Shown here one piece after another: positions 35,180 to 44,156 of a stretch of 59,952 bases of DNA; the stretch's first letter is position 1; every line of letters starts with the position of its first letter. The stretch is from an uncultured Prevotellaceae bacterium. GTDB lineage: Bacteria > Bacteroidota > Bacteroidia > Bacteroidales > Muribaculaceae. The translations under genes were made by a program, and so were the position numbers. Under the pieces are notes generated by a model, which saw only the letters and a program-made list of their open reading frames with translations, did not search any database and was not told the origin of the DNA. Location: contig OMUK01000038.1 of assembly GCA_900314215.1 (NCBI GenBank), positions 1 through 59,952 on the forward strand, given 5' to 3'.

Positions 35180-35966
35180 GACGTTTAGTTGCGTTTTTAG
35201 TAGTCATTAGGTCGGCACGTCGGAACTCGCTGATGGTGATGGCAGCTGCCACGCCCACATTGAGCGACTCGCTGCCGCCACCCTCATGAGGCCATGCTGG
35301 TATCAAGAGCCGCTTGGTGACTTTGCGTGCCACCTTGGCACCTATGCCTTGCCCCTCGTTGCCAAACACGACAAAGCCCTTGCTCTCCAGCTGGGTGGAA
35401 TAAATGTTGTCGCCATCGAGGAAGGTGCCCCACACTGGCAGGTTGCCATAGTGGTCGAGCAGCTGCTCCAAGTCGCAATAGTGCACCTTCACGCGCGAGA
35501 TGGCGCCCATGGTAGCCTGCACCACCTTGTGGTTGAAGACGTCGACCGTGCCTATGCTGGCAAAGATATTGTGGATGCCATACCAGTCGGCAAGCCGCAT
35601 GATCGTGCCCAGGTTGCCAGGGTCCTGCACATTGTCGAGCACAATATTGAGGTTGCTGCGCACCTCGGCATCGTCGACGCTGTAGTGTGGCAACTCATAG
35701 ACGGCAATCACCTCGCTCGGCGTGTTGAATTGCGACATGCGGGCCATCTGCTGGTTGCTGGCCAGCACAATCTTGTCGTGCATGGTGGCATTGGCCAGGC
35801 GATCGTGCCAAGCCCGGGTGCATATGAGCCAGCGGCAATTGAAATTGCCCCAGGTGTCGCGCACGCATTTTGTGCCCTCGGCCACAAAGAGGCCCTCCTC
35901 GTCGCGATATTTCTTCACGCCAAGCGAGCGCACTGTCTTGATGATACCATTGTTGATTTCAATCAT
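35172..35966 (-). CDS. SpoU/TrmH-family RNA 2'-O-methyltransferase
   Basis: 264 aa. An N-terminal substrate-binding domain (KYRDEEGLFVAEGTKCV) is followed by a SPOUT catalytic domain. Motif 1 is LDNVQDPGNLGTIMRLADW, motif 2 is VVFGNEGQGIG, and motif 3 is SESLNVGVAAAI. This is the pattern of 23S rRNA/tRNA ribose methyltransferases using S-adenosylmethionine. The target nucleotide is not predictable. It overlaps radA and follows the rseP-like gene by 23 bp. Confidence 0.93.
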   Translation of the reverse strand: MIEINNGIIKTVRSLGVKKYRDEEGLFVAEGTKCVRDTWGNFNCRWLICTRAWHDRLANATMHDKIVLASNQQMARMSQFNTPSEVIAVYELPHYSVDDAEVRSNLNIVLDNVQDPGNLGTIMRLADWYGIHNIFASIGTVDVFNHKVVQATMGAISRVKVHYCDLEQLLDHYGNLPVWGTFLDGDNIYSTQLESKGFVVFGNEGQGIGAKVARKVTKRLLIPAWPHEGGGSESLNVGVAAAITISEFRRADLMTTKNATKRHG

Positions 35967-35989
35967 ATATATATTTCATTTTAAATGTT

Positions 35990-37090
35990 CTAATTAAAAA
36001 ACGGCAATATCCAGAACACGATGATGATGATGAGTGAGCCTATCATTCCCACCACAGTACGGAATTTATTGCTCGGTTTATGCCCTGTAACAATCTCATA
36101 GATGCAAAATACCGCCGAACCGCCATCGAGTGGATATATGGGGATGATGTTGAGAAAAAACAAAAAGATTGAATATGAGGCCAAATCGGCGATAAACGAG
36201 TGCCTGCGTAGATTTACCTGCACACTCTCGCGGAAGCTGTCGTGAGAAAAAGGCGCTGTGAAGTGCACCTTGATGCCCACAAAGTTGAGCGCGTCGCCCA
36301 GGGCCTCTTTCATCTCACCGCCCATCATGACACACACGAGCCGCACCGACTGAATGAACGGCAACCTCACGTGTTTCCAGCACTCATGGTCCGAGCCATT
36401 ATAGGCCATAAAGAAATTGTTGGGATTTCGCTTTGATAGCTGATAATTCTTTTTCAGCGTGGGAGCGATTTTTATCGTCACCGTGTCGTAATGGTCGCGC
36501 AATACTGCTACTTCATGGGCGTTTACGATCTCATTGACTTCGGCGTCGGTGAGGTATTGCAGCGGTTTGCCATCGGCACTGAGCGGAATGTCGCCATTCT
36601 TGAAGCCAGCATTCAAGGCAATCGGACTGAAATACATGCCACTGGGATTGCCCCTGTAGGGCATGACCTTTACATCGGCCGTGAACACAATTGCTGTGAA
36701 AATCGCCAATGCTGTGAGCAGGTTGAACAGCACGCCAGCAAGCGAGATGAGCAATCGCTGCCAGGCAGGCTTGCTGCTGTAGTACCATGGCTCGCTAGGA
36801 GCTTCCACCACGACTTCATTGCCATTCTCGTCGACTTCCTGGCGCGGTGATGGCTGGTCTTCATATTCTGTGAGGCCGCCCAGAGGCAGCCACCCGATGG
36901 CATACTCGGTGTCGCGCCAGGAGGGTTTCCCGTCGCTACGAGGTTTGGGCTTGACCGAGAACACCTTGCCAAAGAATAATTGAAATCTTTTTACCCTGCA
37001 ACCAAATGCGCGTGCTATGAAGAGATGCCCACATTCATGAATGACAATGACGAGCATCAGAGTCAAGAAGAAATTGATAATATTCATCAC
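35990..37090 (-). CDS. RseP-like site-2 (M50) intramembrane protease
   Basis: 366-aa inner-membrane metalloprotease. The zinc motif is H18-E-C-G-H22 in the first helix (VIVIHECGHLFIARAFG), and the second zinc site is PIYPLDGGSAVF near residue 320. One PDZ-like segment (about 165-200, containing KNGDIPLSADGKPLQYL) is visible between them. The length is below that of E. coli RseP (450 aa), which has two PDZ domains. Substrates are commonly anti-sigma factors; an ECF sigma gene is at 43135, but no anti-sigma gene was found. It has its own -7 box. Confidence 0.85.
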   Translation of the reverse strand: MMNIINFFLTLMLVIVIHECGHLFIARAFGCRVKRFQLFFGKVFSVKPKPRSDGKPSWRDTEYAIGWLPLGGLTEYEDQPSPRQEVDENGNEVVVEAPSEPWYYSSKPAWQRLLISLAGVLFNLLTALAIFTAIVFTADVKVMPYRGNPSGMYFSPIALNAGFKNGDIPLSADGKPLQYLTDAEVNEIVNAHEVAVLRDHYDTVTIKIAPTLKKNYQLSKRNPNNFFMAYNGSDHECWKHVRLPFIQSVRLVCVMMGGEMKEALGDALNFVGIKVHFTAPFSHDSFRESVQVNLRRHSFIADLASYSIFLFFLNIIPIYPLDGGSAVFCIYEIVTGHKPSNKFRTVVGMIGSLIIIIVFWILPFFN

Positions 37091-37112
37091 ACGCTCAGTT
37101 AAATTGACCTCA

Positions 37113-37120
37113 CAAAATTA
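37113..37120 (-). promoter_or_regulatory. Promoter -7 box of the rseP-like operon
   Basis: Minus-strand TAATTTTG directly after the recQ terminator. The leader would be about 16 nt. Confidence 0.55.
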
Positions 37121-37151
37121 ACATTATTTTTTGAGAACACAGTAACAAAAG

Positions 37152-37190
37152 CAAAACTTCGGCCGCATCGATGTGCCGACCGAAGTTTTG
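37152..37190 (-). terminator. Terminator of recQ
   Basis: An 11-bp stem (37152-37162 with 37180-37190) with a 17-nt loop. Leftward it runs into GCTTTTGTT. It begins 31 nt after the recQ stop. Confidence 0.8.
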
Positions 37191-37221
37191 TGTTGATTTC
37201 ATCGAAATTTCATCAAGTGAG

Positions 37222-39399
37222 TTAGTTGCCCATCTCGCTGATAAACTTGATGCGCACCAGGCGTATTTCTTCCTCGGTGTAATCGGGACCAAGCTCTTTC
37301 TCGGCAATCGAGATGCGGTCGGTATCGCTCTCCTTGAAGTAGTCGAAGATGTCCCACATGTGGTCCTCGTCCATGTTCTCCTCAAGATAGTAGTCGATAT
37401 TGATCTTGGTGCCCGAGTAGACGATTGACTCAATCTCTTCGAGCAGTTCGTCAAACTCCAAGCCCTTGGCTTGAGCGAGGGCATCGAGGTCGGTCTTGCG
37501 GTCGATATTCTGGATGATGTCGATCTTGAAGCGGCTCTTGTTGGCCACCGTGCGCACGCGCAGGTCCTCGGGGCGCTCTATTTCGTTCTCATCCACATAT
37601 TTCTTGATGAGCTCGACAAATTCCTTGCCATAGCGTTTTGCCTTGCCCTGTCCCACGCCAGGAATGTTTTGCAATTCTTCCAGGTTGACGGGATAGGTGG
37701 TGGCCATGGCCTCGAGCGACGGGTCTTGGAAAATCACGTAGGGCGGCAGTTCATTTTGCCGCGCAATCTTCTTGCGCAAGTCGCGCAATATGCTGTAGAG
37801 CTCCTGGTCGAGAGCGCCTGCGGCCCCGCTATGCATCTCCACCTCGTCGGTGTCACTGAAGTCGCGGTCCTCGACCATGGTGAACGTGGTGGGGTGCTCC
37901 AGGAATTTCTTGCCAAGCGGCGACACCTTGAGCAGTCCATAGTTCTCGATGTCGCGATTCAGGTAGCCGGCTATCACGGCCTGGTTGATAATCGCATTCA
38001 AGAACTTGGCGTCGTGGTCCTTCTCGCAGCCAAACTCCTCGATCTTGTCGTGCTGATACGACTTGATTTCGGTCGTGGGCTCGCCCAGCATCACCTTTAT
38101 CACATAGTTGGCTTTGAATTTCTCCTTGAGAGCCAGGATGGTCTCGATCACGGCACAGAGCTCGTCGGTAGCCTCAATCTTCTTGCGCGGGTGCAGGCAG
38201 TTGTCGCAGTTGCCGCAATTCTCCTCGGTATATTCCTCGCCAAAGTAGTGGAGCAGCGTCTTGCGGCGGCACACCGACGACTCGGCATAGGCGGCCGTCT
38301 CTTGCAGCAGCTGCTTGCCTATCTCCTGCTCGTTGACCGGCTTGCCTTGCATAAACTTCTGCAACTTGATCAAGTCCTTCTGCGAGTAGAACGTGATGCA
38401 CTGGCCCTCGCCGCCATCACGGCCGGCGCGGCCCGTTTCCTGGTAGTATCCCTCGAGGCTCTTGGGTATGTCGTAGTGTATCACAAAGCGCACGTCGGGC
38501 TTGTCGATGCCCATGCCAAAGGCGATGGTGGCCACAATCACGTCGATTTCGTCTTTCAAGAAGGCGTCTTGATTGGCGCTGCGCGTGGCGCTGTCCATGC
38601 CGGCATGATAAGGCCGGGCCTTGATGTTGTTGACCTGCAGCGTCTTGGCCAAGTCTTCCACTTCCTTGCGGCTCAAGCAGTAGATGATGCCCGACTTGCC
38701 TTCCATCGACTTGATGTAGCGTATGATTTCCTTGTCGACGTCGGCCAACTTGGGTCGCACCTCGTAGTAGAGATTGGGCCTGTTGAACGACGACTTGAAG
38801 ACGTGGGCGTCTTGGATGTCGAGATTCTTCATGATGTCGTGCTGCACCTTGGGCGTGGCCGTGGCGGTGAGCGCTATGATGGGCCGGCGGCATATCTCGT
38901 TGATAATAGGCCTGATGCGGCGATACTCTGGGCGGAAGTCATGGCCCCACTCCGAGATGCAGTGGGCCTCGTCGACGGCATAGAACGAGATTTTCACGCT
39001 CTTGAGAAACTCGATGTTCTCCTCCTTGGTGAGCGACTCGGGTGCCACATAGAGCAATTTGGTCTTGCCTGCTACGATGTCTTCCTTCACCTTGTTGATT
39101 TCGACCTTGTTGAGCGACGAGTTCAAGAAGTGGGCTATTCCATCGTCGGCATCGTGGGTGCGCATGGCATCGACTTGATTTTTCATTAAGGCGATGAGTG
39201 GCGAGATGACAATGGCTGTGCCCTCCATCATGAGCGATGGCAACTGGTAACACAGCGATTTTCCTCCTCCAGTGGGCATGAGCACAAAGGTGTCGTTTTC
39301 GTTCAGAAGATTAAGGATGATTTGCTCCTGGTTGCCTTTGAAAGTATCAAAACCGAAGTATTTTTTCAGTACTGTCGTAATTTTTTTCTTGTCAGTCAT
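37222..39399 (-). CDS. recQ: ATP-dependent DNA helicase RecQ
   Basis: 725 aa. SF2 helicase core: Walker A MPTGGGKSLCYQLP (about 41-54), DEAH box VDEAHCISEWGHDFRPEYR, motif VI RAGRDGGEGQCI. The RQC zinc region has CRRKTLLHYFGEEY and CGNCDNC. The HRDC domain (about 530-610) contains PPYVIFQDPSLEAM. A further C-terminal extension of about 110 aa (residues 613-725), acidic and helical, is commonly seen in Bacteroidota RecQ but absent from E. coli RecQ (609 aa). It unwinds forks and recombination intermediates. Confidence 0.96.
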   Translation of the reverse strand: MTDKKKITTVLKKYFGFDTFKGNQEQIILNLLNENDTFVLMPTGGGKSLCYQLPSLMMEGTAIVISPLIALMKNQVDAMRTHDADDGIAHFLNSSLNKVEINKVKEDIVAGKTKLLYVAPESLTKEENIEFLKSVKISFYAVDEAHCISEWGHDFRPEYRRIRPIINEICRRPIIALTATATPKVQHDIMKNLDIQDAHVFKSSFNRPNLYYEVRPKLADVDKEIIRYIKSMEGKSGIIYCLSRKEVEDLAKTLQVNNIKARPYHAGMDSATRSANQDAFLKDEIDVIVATIAFGMGIDKPDVRFVIHYDIPKSLEGYYQETGRAGRDGGEGQCITFYSQKDLIKLQKFMQGKPVNEQEIGKQLLQETAAYAESSVCRRKTLLHYFGEEYTEENCGNCDNCLHPRKKIEATDELCAVIETILALKEKFKANYVIKVMLGEPTTEIKSYQHDKIEEFGCEKDHDAKFLNAIINQAVIAGYLNRDIENYGLLKVSPLGKKFLEHPTTFTMVEDRDFSDTDEVEMHSGAAGALDQELYSILRDLRKKIARQNELPPYVIFQDPSLEAMATTYPVNLEELQNIPGVGQGKAKRYGKEFVELIKKYVDENEIERPEDLRVRTVANKSRFKIDIIQNIDRKTDLDALAQAKGLEFDELLEEIESIVYSGTKINIDYYLEENMDEDHMWDIFDYFKESDTDRISIAEKELGPDYTEEEIRLVRIKFISEMGN

Positions 39400-39432
39400 T
39401 GAAATAAAAGTTTGCAGGTCTTTATCGAGTTA

Positions 39433-39464
39433 CAAATATAAAAAAATAGAATGAAACAAACAAA
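39433..39464 (-). promoter_or_regulatory. Promoter of recQ overlapping the clpX terminator
   Basis: Minus-strand TTTG (39464-39461), 20-bp spacer, TATATTTG (39440-39433). Both boxes lie within or beside the clpX terminator hairpin. Confidence 0.65.
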
Positions 39465-39480
39465 TTTCGTTTCATTCTAT
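39446..39480 (-). terminator. Terminator of clpX
   Basis: A perfect 12-bp stem ATAGAATGAAAC (39446-39457)/GTTTCATTCTAT (39469-39480) with an 11-nt loop. Leftward it is followed by a T-rich tract. It starts 34 nt after the clpX stop. Confidence 0.85.
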
Positions 39481-39513
39481 CAAAATATTTTTTCGAGTTT
39501 TTTGCCTCAAAAA

Positions 39514-40761
39514 TCAACTTGCATCTTTCAAATACTCAAAATTCGACTTCTCGAGTTGGTGCTTTGCGTAGTCGAGGGTAACGGTATATTTGCGCTTGCG
39601 CGACGACGGGGCCTGATACATGGCGTCGATCATGATCGTCTCGAAGATAGAGCGCAGGCCGCGGGCACCGAGTTTATACTCGATGGCCTTGTCGACCACA
39701 TATTCCAGCACCTCTTGAGGCACAATGAGCTCCACGCCGTCCATTTTGAAGAGCTTCTGATACTGCTTCACGATCGCATTCTTGGGCTCGGTGAGAATGC
39801 GCAACAGCGCATTGCGGTCGAGTGGCTCAAGATTGGTGAGAATAGGCAGTCGGCCTATGATCTCGGGAATCAAGCCAAACGAGCGCAGGTCCTGCGGAGC
39901 CACAAAGTGCAGCAGCTTCTCTTGCTCCACGCGGCGCACCTTGCTATTGGTGCCGTAACCCACCACATGCGTGTTGAGTCGCTGGGCGATTTTGCGCTCG
40001 ATGCCTTCAAAGGCGCCACCGCATATAAAGAGAATATTCTTGGTATCGACAGGAATCATCTTCTGCTCGGGATGCTTGCGGCCGCCTTGGGGCGGAACGT
40101 TCACAATCGACCCCTCGAGCAGCTTCAGCAAGCCCTGTTGCACGCCCTCGCCACTCACGTCGCGGGTGATCGACGGGTTGTCGCCCTTGCGTGCTATCTT
40201 GTCGATCTCGTCGATAAAGACGATGCCTCGCTCGGCCTCCTTCACATTGTAGTCGCAGGCTTGAAGCAAGCGGGTCAAGAGCGACTCGATGTCCTCGCCC
40301 ACATAGCCAGCCTCGGTGAGCACCGTGGCGTCGACGATGGCAAAGGGCACCTTGAGCAGGCGGGCTATGGTCTTGGCAAGCAAAGTCTTGCCAGTGCCAG
40401 TGGGGCCCACCATGATGATGTTGGATTTCTCAATCTCCACATCGTCGTCGGTCTTCTTCTGCACCAGGCGCTTGTAGTGGTTGTAGACTGCCACCGAGAG
40501 GTATTTCTTGGCCTCGTCCTGCCCTATCACGTAGTCGTCGAGATATTTCTTGATTTCCTCGGGCTTGGGCAGGTTTTTAATGTCCAAAGTGGGCACCGAC
40601 TCCTCGGCAATCTTGCCAAGATACTCATGGGCAAGCTCGTTGGCGCGCTCGGCACACTCATTGCATATGCAGCCGTTCAGCCCCGGCATGAGCAGTTGCA
40701 CTTCACGCTCACTGCGGCCGCAGAAGCTGCATCGCATCACATCTCCTCCTCGTTTTGCCAT
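39514..40761 (-). CDS. clpX: ATP-dependent Clp protease ATP-binding subunit ClpX
   Basis: 415-aa AAA+ unfoldase that delivers substrates to ClpP. The N-terminal C4 zinc domain uses C11, C14, C33 and C36. Walker A GPTGTGKT is at 119-126, Walker B VFIDEID at 181-187 and the pore loop GYVG at 152-155. The C-terminal domain contains [10 protein letters not shown]. It starts 3 bp downstream of clpP, the usual clpP-clpX operon, and ends at a strong terminator. The pair also follows tig, the usual clustering. Confidence 0.97.
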   Translation of the reverse strand: MAKRGGDVMRCSFCGRSEREVQLLMPGLNGCICNECAERANELAHEYLGKIAEESVPTLDIKNLPKPEEIKKYLDDYVIGQDEAKKYLSVAVYNHYKRLVQKKTDDDVEIEKSNIIMVGPTGTGKTLLAKTIARLLKVPFAIVDATVLTEAGYVGEDIESLLTRLLQACDYNVKEAERGIVFIDEIDKIARKGDNPSITRDVSGEGVQQGLLKLLEGSIVNVPPQGGRKHPEQKMIPVDTKNILFICGGAFEGIERKIAQRLNTHVVGYGTNSKVRRVEQEKLLHFVAPQDLRSFGLIPEIIGRLPILTNLEPLDRNALLRILTEPKNAIVKQYQKLFKMDGVELIVPQEVLEYVVDKAIEYKLGARGLRSIFETIMIDAMYQAPSSRKRKYTVTLDYAKHQLEKSNFEYLKDAS

Positions 40762-40764
40762 GCT

Positions 40765-41439
40765 TTATTTTGCTTTTTCAAGTACCTTGTCGATCATGCC
40801 ATATTTCAGTGCCTCGTCGCTGGTCATCCAGTAGTCGCGGTCGCTATCGGCGTAAACCTTGTCGTAGGGCTGACCCGAGTGCTCGCTGATGATGGTGTAG
40901 AGTTCCTTTTTCAACTTCAAGATTTCGCGTGAAGTGATCTCGATATCAGAAGCCTGGCCCTGAATTCCGCCCATGGGCTGGTGTATCATCACTCGCGAGT
41001 GCTTGAGGGCAAAACGCTTGTCCTTCTGGCCTGCCACAAGCAGCACAGCGGCCATCGAGGCTGCCATGCCGGTGCATATGGTCGACACATCGCTCTGGAT
41101 ATACTGCATGGTGTCGTAGATGCCAAGGCCGGCATATACCGAGCCGCCAGGCGAGTTGATGTAGATCGACACGTCCTTGCCAGGGTCGGCCGAGTCGAGA
41201 TAGAGCAGCTGTGCTTGTATCACATTGGCGGTATAGTCGTCGACCTGCGTGCCCAGGAATATGATGCGGTCCATCATCAAGCGGGAGAACACATCCATCT
41301 GTGCCACATTGAGCTTGCGCTCCTCGATGATGGTGGGGCTTATGTAATTGTCGCTCACTTGCGAGGTGTACTCGTCGAGAGCAAGTCCGTTCATGCCAAG
41401 GTGGTGAACGGCGTAGTTTCTAAAATCGTTGTTCATCAT
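40765..41439 (-). CDS. clpP: ATP-dependent Clp protease proteolytic subunit ClpP
   Basis: 224-aa serine protease forming the ClpP tetradecamer. The catalytic Ser is S128 in GMAASMAAVLL, His is H153 in VMIHQPMG, and the Asp is about D202 (SDRDYWM). The oxyanion-region SIYINSPGGSVYAGLGIYD is present. The N-terminal extension (about residues 1-30) is probably a propeptide. The gene is promoted from a -7 box 50 nt upstream and continues into clpX. Confidence 0.97.
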   Translation of the reverse strand: MMNNDFRNYAVHHLGMNGLALDEYTSQVSDNYISPTIIEERKLNVAQMDVFSRLMMDRIIFLGTQVDDYTANVIQAQLLYLDSADPGKDVSIYINSPGGSVYAGLGIYDTMQYIQSDVSTICTGMAASMAAVLLVAGQKDKRFALKHSRVMIHQPMGGIQGQASDIEITSREILKLKKELYTIISEHSGQPYDKVYADSDRDYWMTSDEALKYGMIDKVLEKAK

Positions 41440-41488
41440 TTTAATGTTTTGTGATTTGTGACAATATGATGTTTAGCAATTATTATGC

Positions 41489-41496
41489 CAAATTTA
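41489..41496 (-). promoter_or_regulatory. Promoter -7 box of clpP-clpX
   Basis: Minus-strand TAAATTTG lying directly left of the tig terminator hairpin. The leader would be about 43 nt. Confidence 0.55.
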
Positions 41497-41503
41497 ACGA
41501 GAA

Positions 41504-41531
41504 AGAGCGGCATTGACCTAATGACCGCTCT
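41504..41531 (-). terminator. Terminator of tig
   Basis: AGAGCGG (41504-41510) pairs with CCGCTCT (41525-41531), with CATT/AATG extending the stem. It lies 27 nt after the tig stop. The following tract is only moderately T-rich. Confidence 0.7.
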
Positions 41532-41557
41532 CCCCCACATTATGTTATGATTGTGTC

Positions 41558-42922
41558 TTATTTTTTCTTGTCGCTTTCAAAGAGCTTCTGGAACTCGTCG
41601 ACAGTAACGTTTTTCTCATCGACGCCCACAGCGTTCTTGATGGCGTCAAACACCTTGTTGTCCATTGCGCGGTTAGAGATCTCGTTGCTGTACTCAGGCT
41701 TCTCAAGGAGCTGATGAGCATAACGGTCGATCACGTCGTCGGGGACGTTGCCCATGCCATATTGAGCAAACTGCTGTGCGGCATAGTAGCGTGCCATGCG
41801 CAGCTTGTCCTCGTTCTCGAGCTTCACGTTGAGGTTGCGTGCCACTTTCTCCTTGATGAGTTGCCACTCGAGCTGGCTCTTGGTATTGGGCCACTTCTCT
41901 TCGATCTTCTTCTCATCGACGTCCTTGTTCTGTGCAAGCAGGAAACGCTTCAGGAAGGCCTCGGGCAGCTCGAGCTCGCCCACCTTCTTGCGCAGCACGC
42001 GCTCGGCGTCGACGGTGAAGCGATAGTTGCTATCGTTCTTGAGCTGGTTGCCAATCATCTCCTTCACCTTCTCGGTGTATTGCTTCTCGTCTTTGGCCAC
42101 GTCCTTGCCCAGCACCTCGTCGAAGAATTCTTGGTTCATCTCGGCAGGCTCACTCACAAGAATCTCACTGACAGTGAACTTGAAGTTGCTCTTCACATCT
42201 TTGGCAGCTTCCTTGTCGAGGTTGAGCACGCTGGCGAGCTCGTTCTCATTGCCGGCTACCGAGGTGTAGGGGTTGTAGACCACGTCCTCGCCCACTTTCT
42301 TGCCCACAAATTTCTTCTTCTCGTCGTCGTTGCTCAGGTAGCGGGGATAAATCGAGGTCTTCTCAACCTTGATGCCATCTTCTTTCTCGGTGCCATCCTC
42401 GTTGAGCTCTACCATCGAGCCGCGCAGCACCGACTCCTCGTCGGCCACCTCGCCAGGCACTTGCTTGCCAAATTGCTTGCGATAGGCCTCGGTCTGCTTG
42501 TCGACCATCTCCTGGCTCACTTCTATATTATAATAAGGTATCTTCACGCGCTTGTCGAGCTTCAGATCAAACTCGGGAGCGATGCCCAGGTCAAACTTGA
42601 AATCAAAGTCCTTGTCTTTCTTCAGGTCAACCTTCACGTCCTTGTTCACCATGGGCTCACCCAGCACGTCGATTTTGTTTTCTACGATATAGTTGGAGAG
42701 CTCTTTGCTCAACTTCTTATCTATAACGTCGGCCAGCACTTGCTCGCCATAGAATTTCTTGAGGATGCCAAAGGGCACATGACCTGGGCGGAAGCCCTTG
42801 ATGGGACGCGTGCGGCCAATCTCATTCAATTCTTTCTTAACGTCGTTTTGATAGTCTTCTTCTTTAAAAGATATTGTGAGCGTAGCGTTCACATTATCAA
42901 TCTTGTCTAGTGTAACGTTCAT
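41558..42922 (-). CDS. tig: Trigger factor (ribosome-associated chaperone)
   Basis: 454 aa. The N-terminal ribosome-binding domain carries the signature GFRPGHVP (about residues 43-50, canonical GFRxGxxP). The middle PPIase-type region is divergent (residues about 150-250, acidic with ELNEDGTEKEDGIKVEK). The C-terminal helical arms end in KKK. Trigger factor binds the ribosomal exit tunnel and shields nascent chains. It lies upstream of clpP-clpX, the classic order. It is separated by its own terminator and the clpP promoter. Confidence 0.95.
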   Translation of the reverse strand: MNVTLDKIDNVNATLTISFKEEDYQNDVKKELNEIGRTRPIKGFRPGHVPFGILKKFYGEQVLADVIDKKLSKELSNYIVENKIDVLGEPMVNKDVKVDLKKDKDFDFKFDLGIAPEFDLKLDKRVKIPYYNIEVSQEMVDKQTEAYRKQFGKQVPGEVADEESVLRGSMVELNEDGTEKEDGIKVEKTSIYPRYLSNDDEKKKFVGKKVGEDVVYNPYTSVAGNENELASVLNLDKEAAKDVKSNFKFTVSEILVSEPAEMNQEFFDEVLGKDVAKDEKQYTEKVKEMIGNQLKNDSNYRFTVDAERVLRKKVGELELPEAFLKRFLLAQNKDVDEKKIEEKWPNTKSQLEWQLIKEKVARNLNVKLENEDKLRMARYYAAQQFAQYGMGNVPDDVIDRYAHQLLEKPEYSNEISNRAMDNKVFDAIKNAVGVDEKNVTVDEFQKLFESDKKK

Positions 42923-42988
42923 CTTTTGTGATAAAGTATTTTTATAGTGTATTATTCTTATTTTTAGCGCTTAGGCGAAATGCAACTG

Positions 42989-43020
42989 CAAAATTACATC
43001 TAATCTAGCCTTTTAACAAA
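42989..43020 (-). promoter_or_regulatory. Promoter of tig
   Basis: Minus-strand TTTG (43020-43017), 20-bp spacer, TAATTTTG (42996-42989). The leader would be about 60 nt. Confidence 0.7.
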
Positions 43021-43065
43021 TTTCGTTCCATTTTTTTTGCATTCGTCATCTTAATAAAATGAAAA

Positions 43066-43092
43066 AACCGCGCAAGCGCATGCCGCACGGTT
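43066..43092 (-). terminator. Terminator of the ECF sigma gene
   Basis: An 8-bp stem AACCGCGC (43066-43073)/GCACGGTT (43085-43092) with one G-U pair, followed leftward by TTTTTTC. An 8-G tract lies at 43100-43107 between stop and hairpin. Confidence 0.75.
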
Positions 43093-43134
43093 CTCTATAG
43101 GGGGGGGTGAGTCACCATTGCACATGTGGGGGCA

Positions 43135-43725
43135 TCACATGGTCAAGATGATGTTGTTTTCTTCGGCCAAGCGCCGCATGTTGAGTATGGCGTAGCGCAT
43201 GCGTCCCAGGGCGGTGTTGATGCTTACTTGCGTGAGGTCGGCAATCTCCTTGAAACTCATGTTCTTATAGTAGCGCATGAGCAGCACCTCGCGCTGGTTG
43301 TCGGGCAAGGCCTTGATGAGCCGATGCACATCTTGCTCGATTTGAGAAGATATGATATTATCCTCTATGGTGGCCTCGCTCAGCTCTTTGCGATTGAGAA
43401 TGTCGACCTCGGTGGCGTCGGTCGACTGCAAATTCTCCGACTTCTCCTGCCTGAAGTGGTCGATAATCAAGTTGTGGGCAATGCGAGTGATCCAAGCCGA
43501 GAACTTTCCGTTTTCGACATATCGCTTCTGGCGTATAGTCATAATAGCCTTGACAAATGTCTCCTGGAAGATATCGTCGGCTAGTTCGGCATTTTTCACC
43601 GAATGAAAAATATACGAGAAGATGCGATTTTTGTGCCGCTCGACCAATTCATCGAAAGCCTCGTTACACCCGTCGGCGTAAAGCGTGATCAGGCGTTCGT
43701 CACTCTCGTCACTTAGTTTTTTCAT
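43135..43725 (-). CDS. ECF-type RNA polymerase sigma factor
   Basis: 196-aa sigma-70 family factor of the extracytoplasmic-function type. Sigma region 2 is LADDIFQETFVKAIM and AWITRIAHNLIIDHFRQEKSEN (about 52-99). Region 4 is LPDNQREVLLMRYYKNMSFKEIADLTQVSINTALGRM (about 138-175), a helix-turn-helix recognising the -35 region. No anti-sigma factor gene, FecR-like protein or TonB receptor is next to it, unlike many Bacteroidota ECF genes. It has its own -7 box and terminator. The target regulon is unknown. Confidence 0.93.
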   Translation of the reverse strand: MKKLSDESDERLITLYADGCNEAFDELVERHKNRIFSYIFHSVKNAELADDIFQETFVKAIMTIRQKRYVENGKFSAWITRIAHNLIIDHFRQEKSENLQSTDATEVDILNRKELSEATIEDNIISSQIEQDVHRLIKALPDNQREVLLMRYYKNMSFKEIADLTQVSINTALGRMRYAILNMRRLAEENNIILTM

Positions 43726-43816
43726 TACTTTTTATTTTTTATAATTCAATAAGTAATGTTCACGTCGATAGGCAATCTGTTTTAGTTAATAAATCCTTAT
43801 TTGTGCTAATTGGTTG

Positions 43817-43824
43817 CAAATATA
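43817..43824 (-). promoter_or_regulatory. Promoter -7 box of the ECF sigma gene
   Basis: Minus-strand TATATTTG, leaving an AT-rich leader of about 85 nt. Confidence 0.5.
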
Positions 43825-43877
43825 AAATAAAAAAATGATAATCCGAAAAATTTTTCTTCAAAAACTTTAATTTCGCA

Positions 43878-44156
43878 TTAAAGTTTGCTGCGTTTTCGCC
43901 ACAATTTAAACAATAATTGCGAGGCTTTGAAACCCAAGAACACATAGTCGGCTACCTTGAGGCGCTTCAATGCGAGGCCCTCAAAGAGAAGGCCGCGCAC
44001 GCCCTGGCTCGAGGCTCGTTGCTTGATTTGCGCGGCAGTGGCTGCAGCTTGCGCCTTGTTCACCTCGATCATCATCAGCGCCTTCATGCGCTCATATCTG
44101 ATTTGGTCGAGGGTCATTCCTTTGAATTTAGCATCCTGTGTAGTTTTATTTTTCAT
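43878..44156 (-). CDS. Small protein of unknown function, coupled to a holin-like gene
   Basis: 92 aa, not recognised. The N-terminal half is hydrophilic and charged, rich in Gln and Ala (LDQIRYERMKALMMIEVNKAQ, then AAATAAQIKQR). The C-terminal half is basic with a modest hydrophobic stretch (VADYVFLGFKASQLLFKLW) that may lie along or in the membrane. The start codon overlaps the stop of the upstream holin-like gene (ATGA), so the two are translationally coupled and probably work together at the membrane. No family or function is claimed. Confidence 0.72.
   Translation of the reverse strand: MKNKTTQDAKFKGMTLDQIRYERMKALMMIEVNKAQAAATAAQIKQRASSQGVRGLLFEGLALKRLKVADYVFLGFKASQLLFKLWRKRSKL

Noticed and set aside
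43100-43107. Run of eight G as a possible phase-variable tract
   Set aside because: It lies in the 3' untranslated region between the ECF sigma stop and its terminator, so slippage would not alter a protein.
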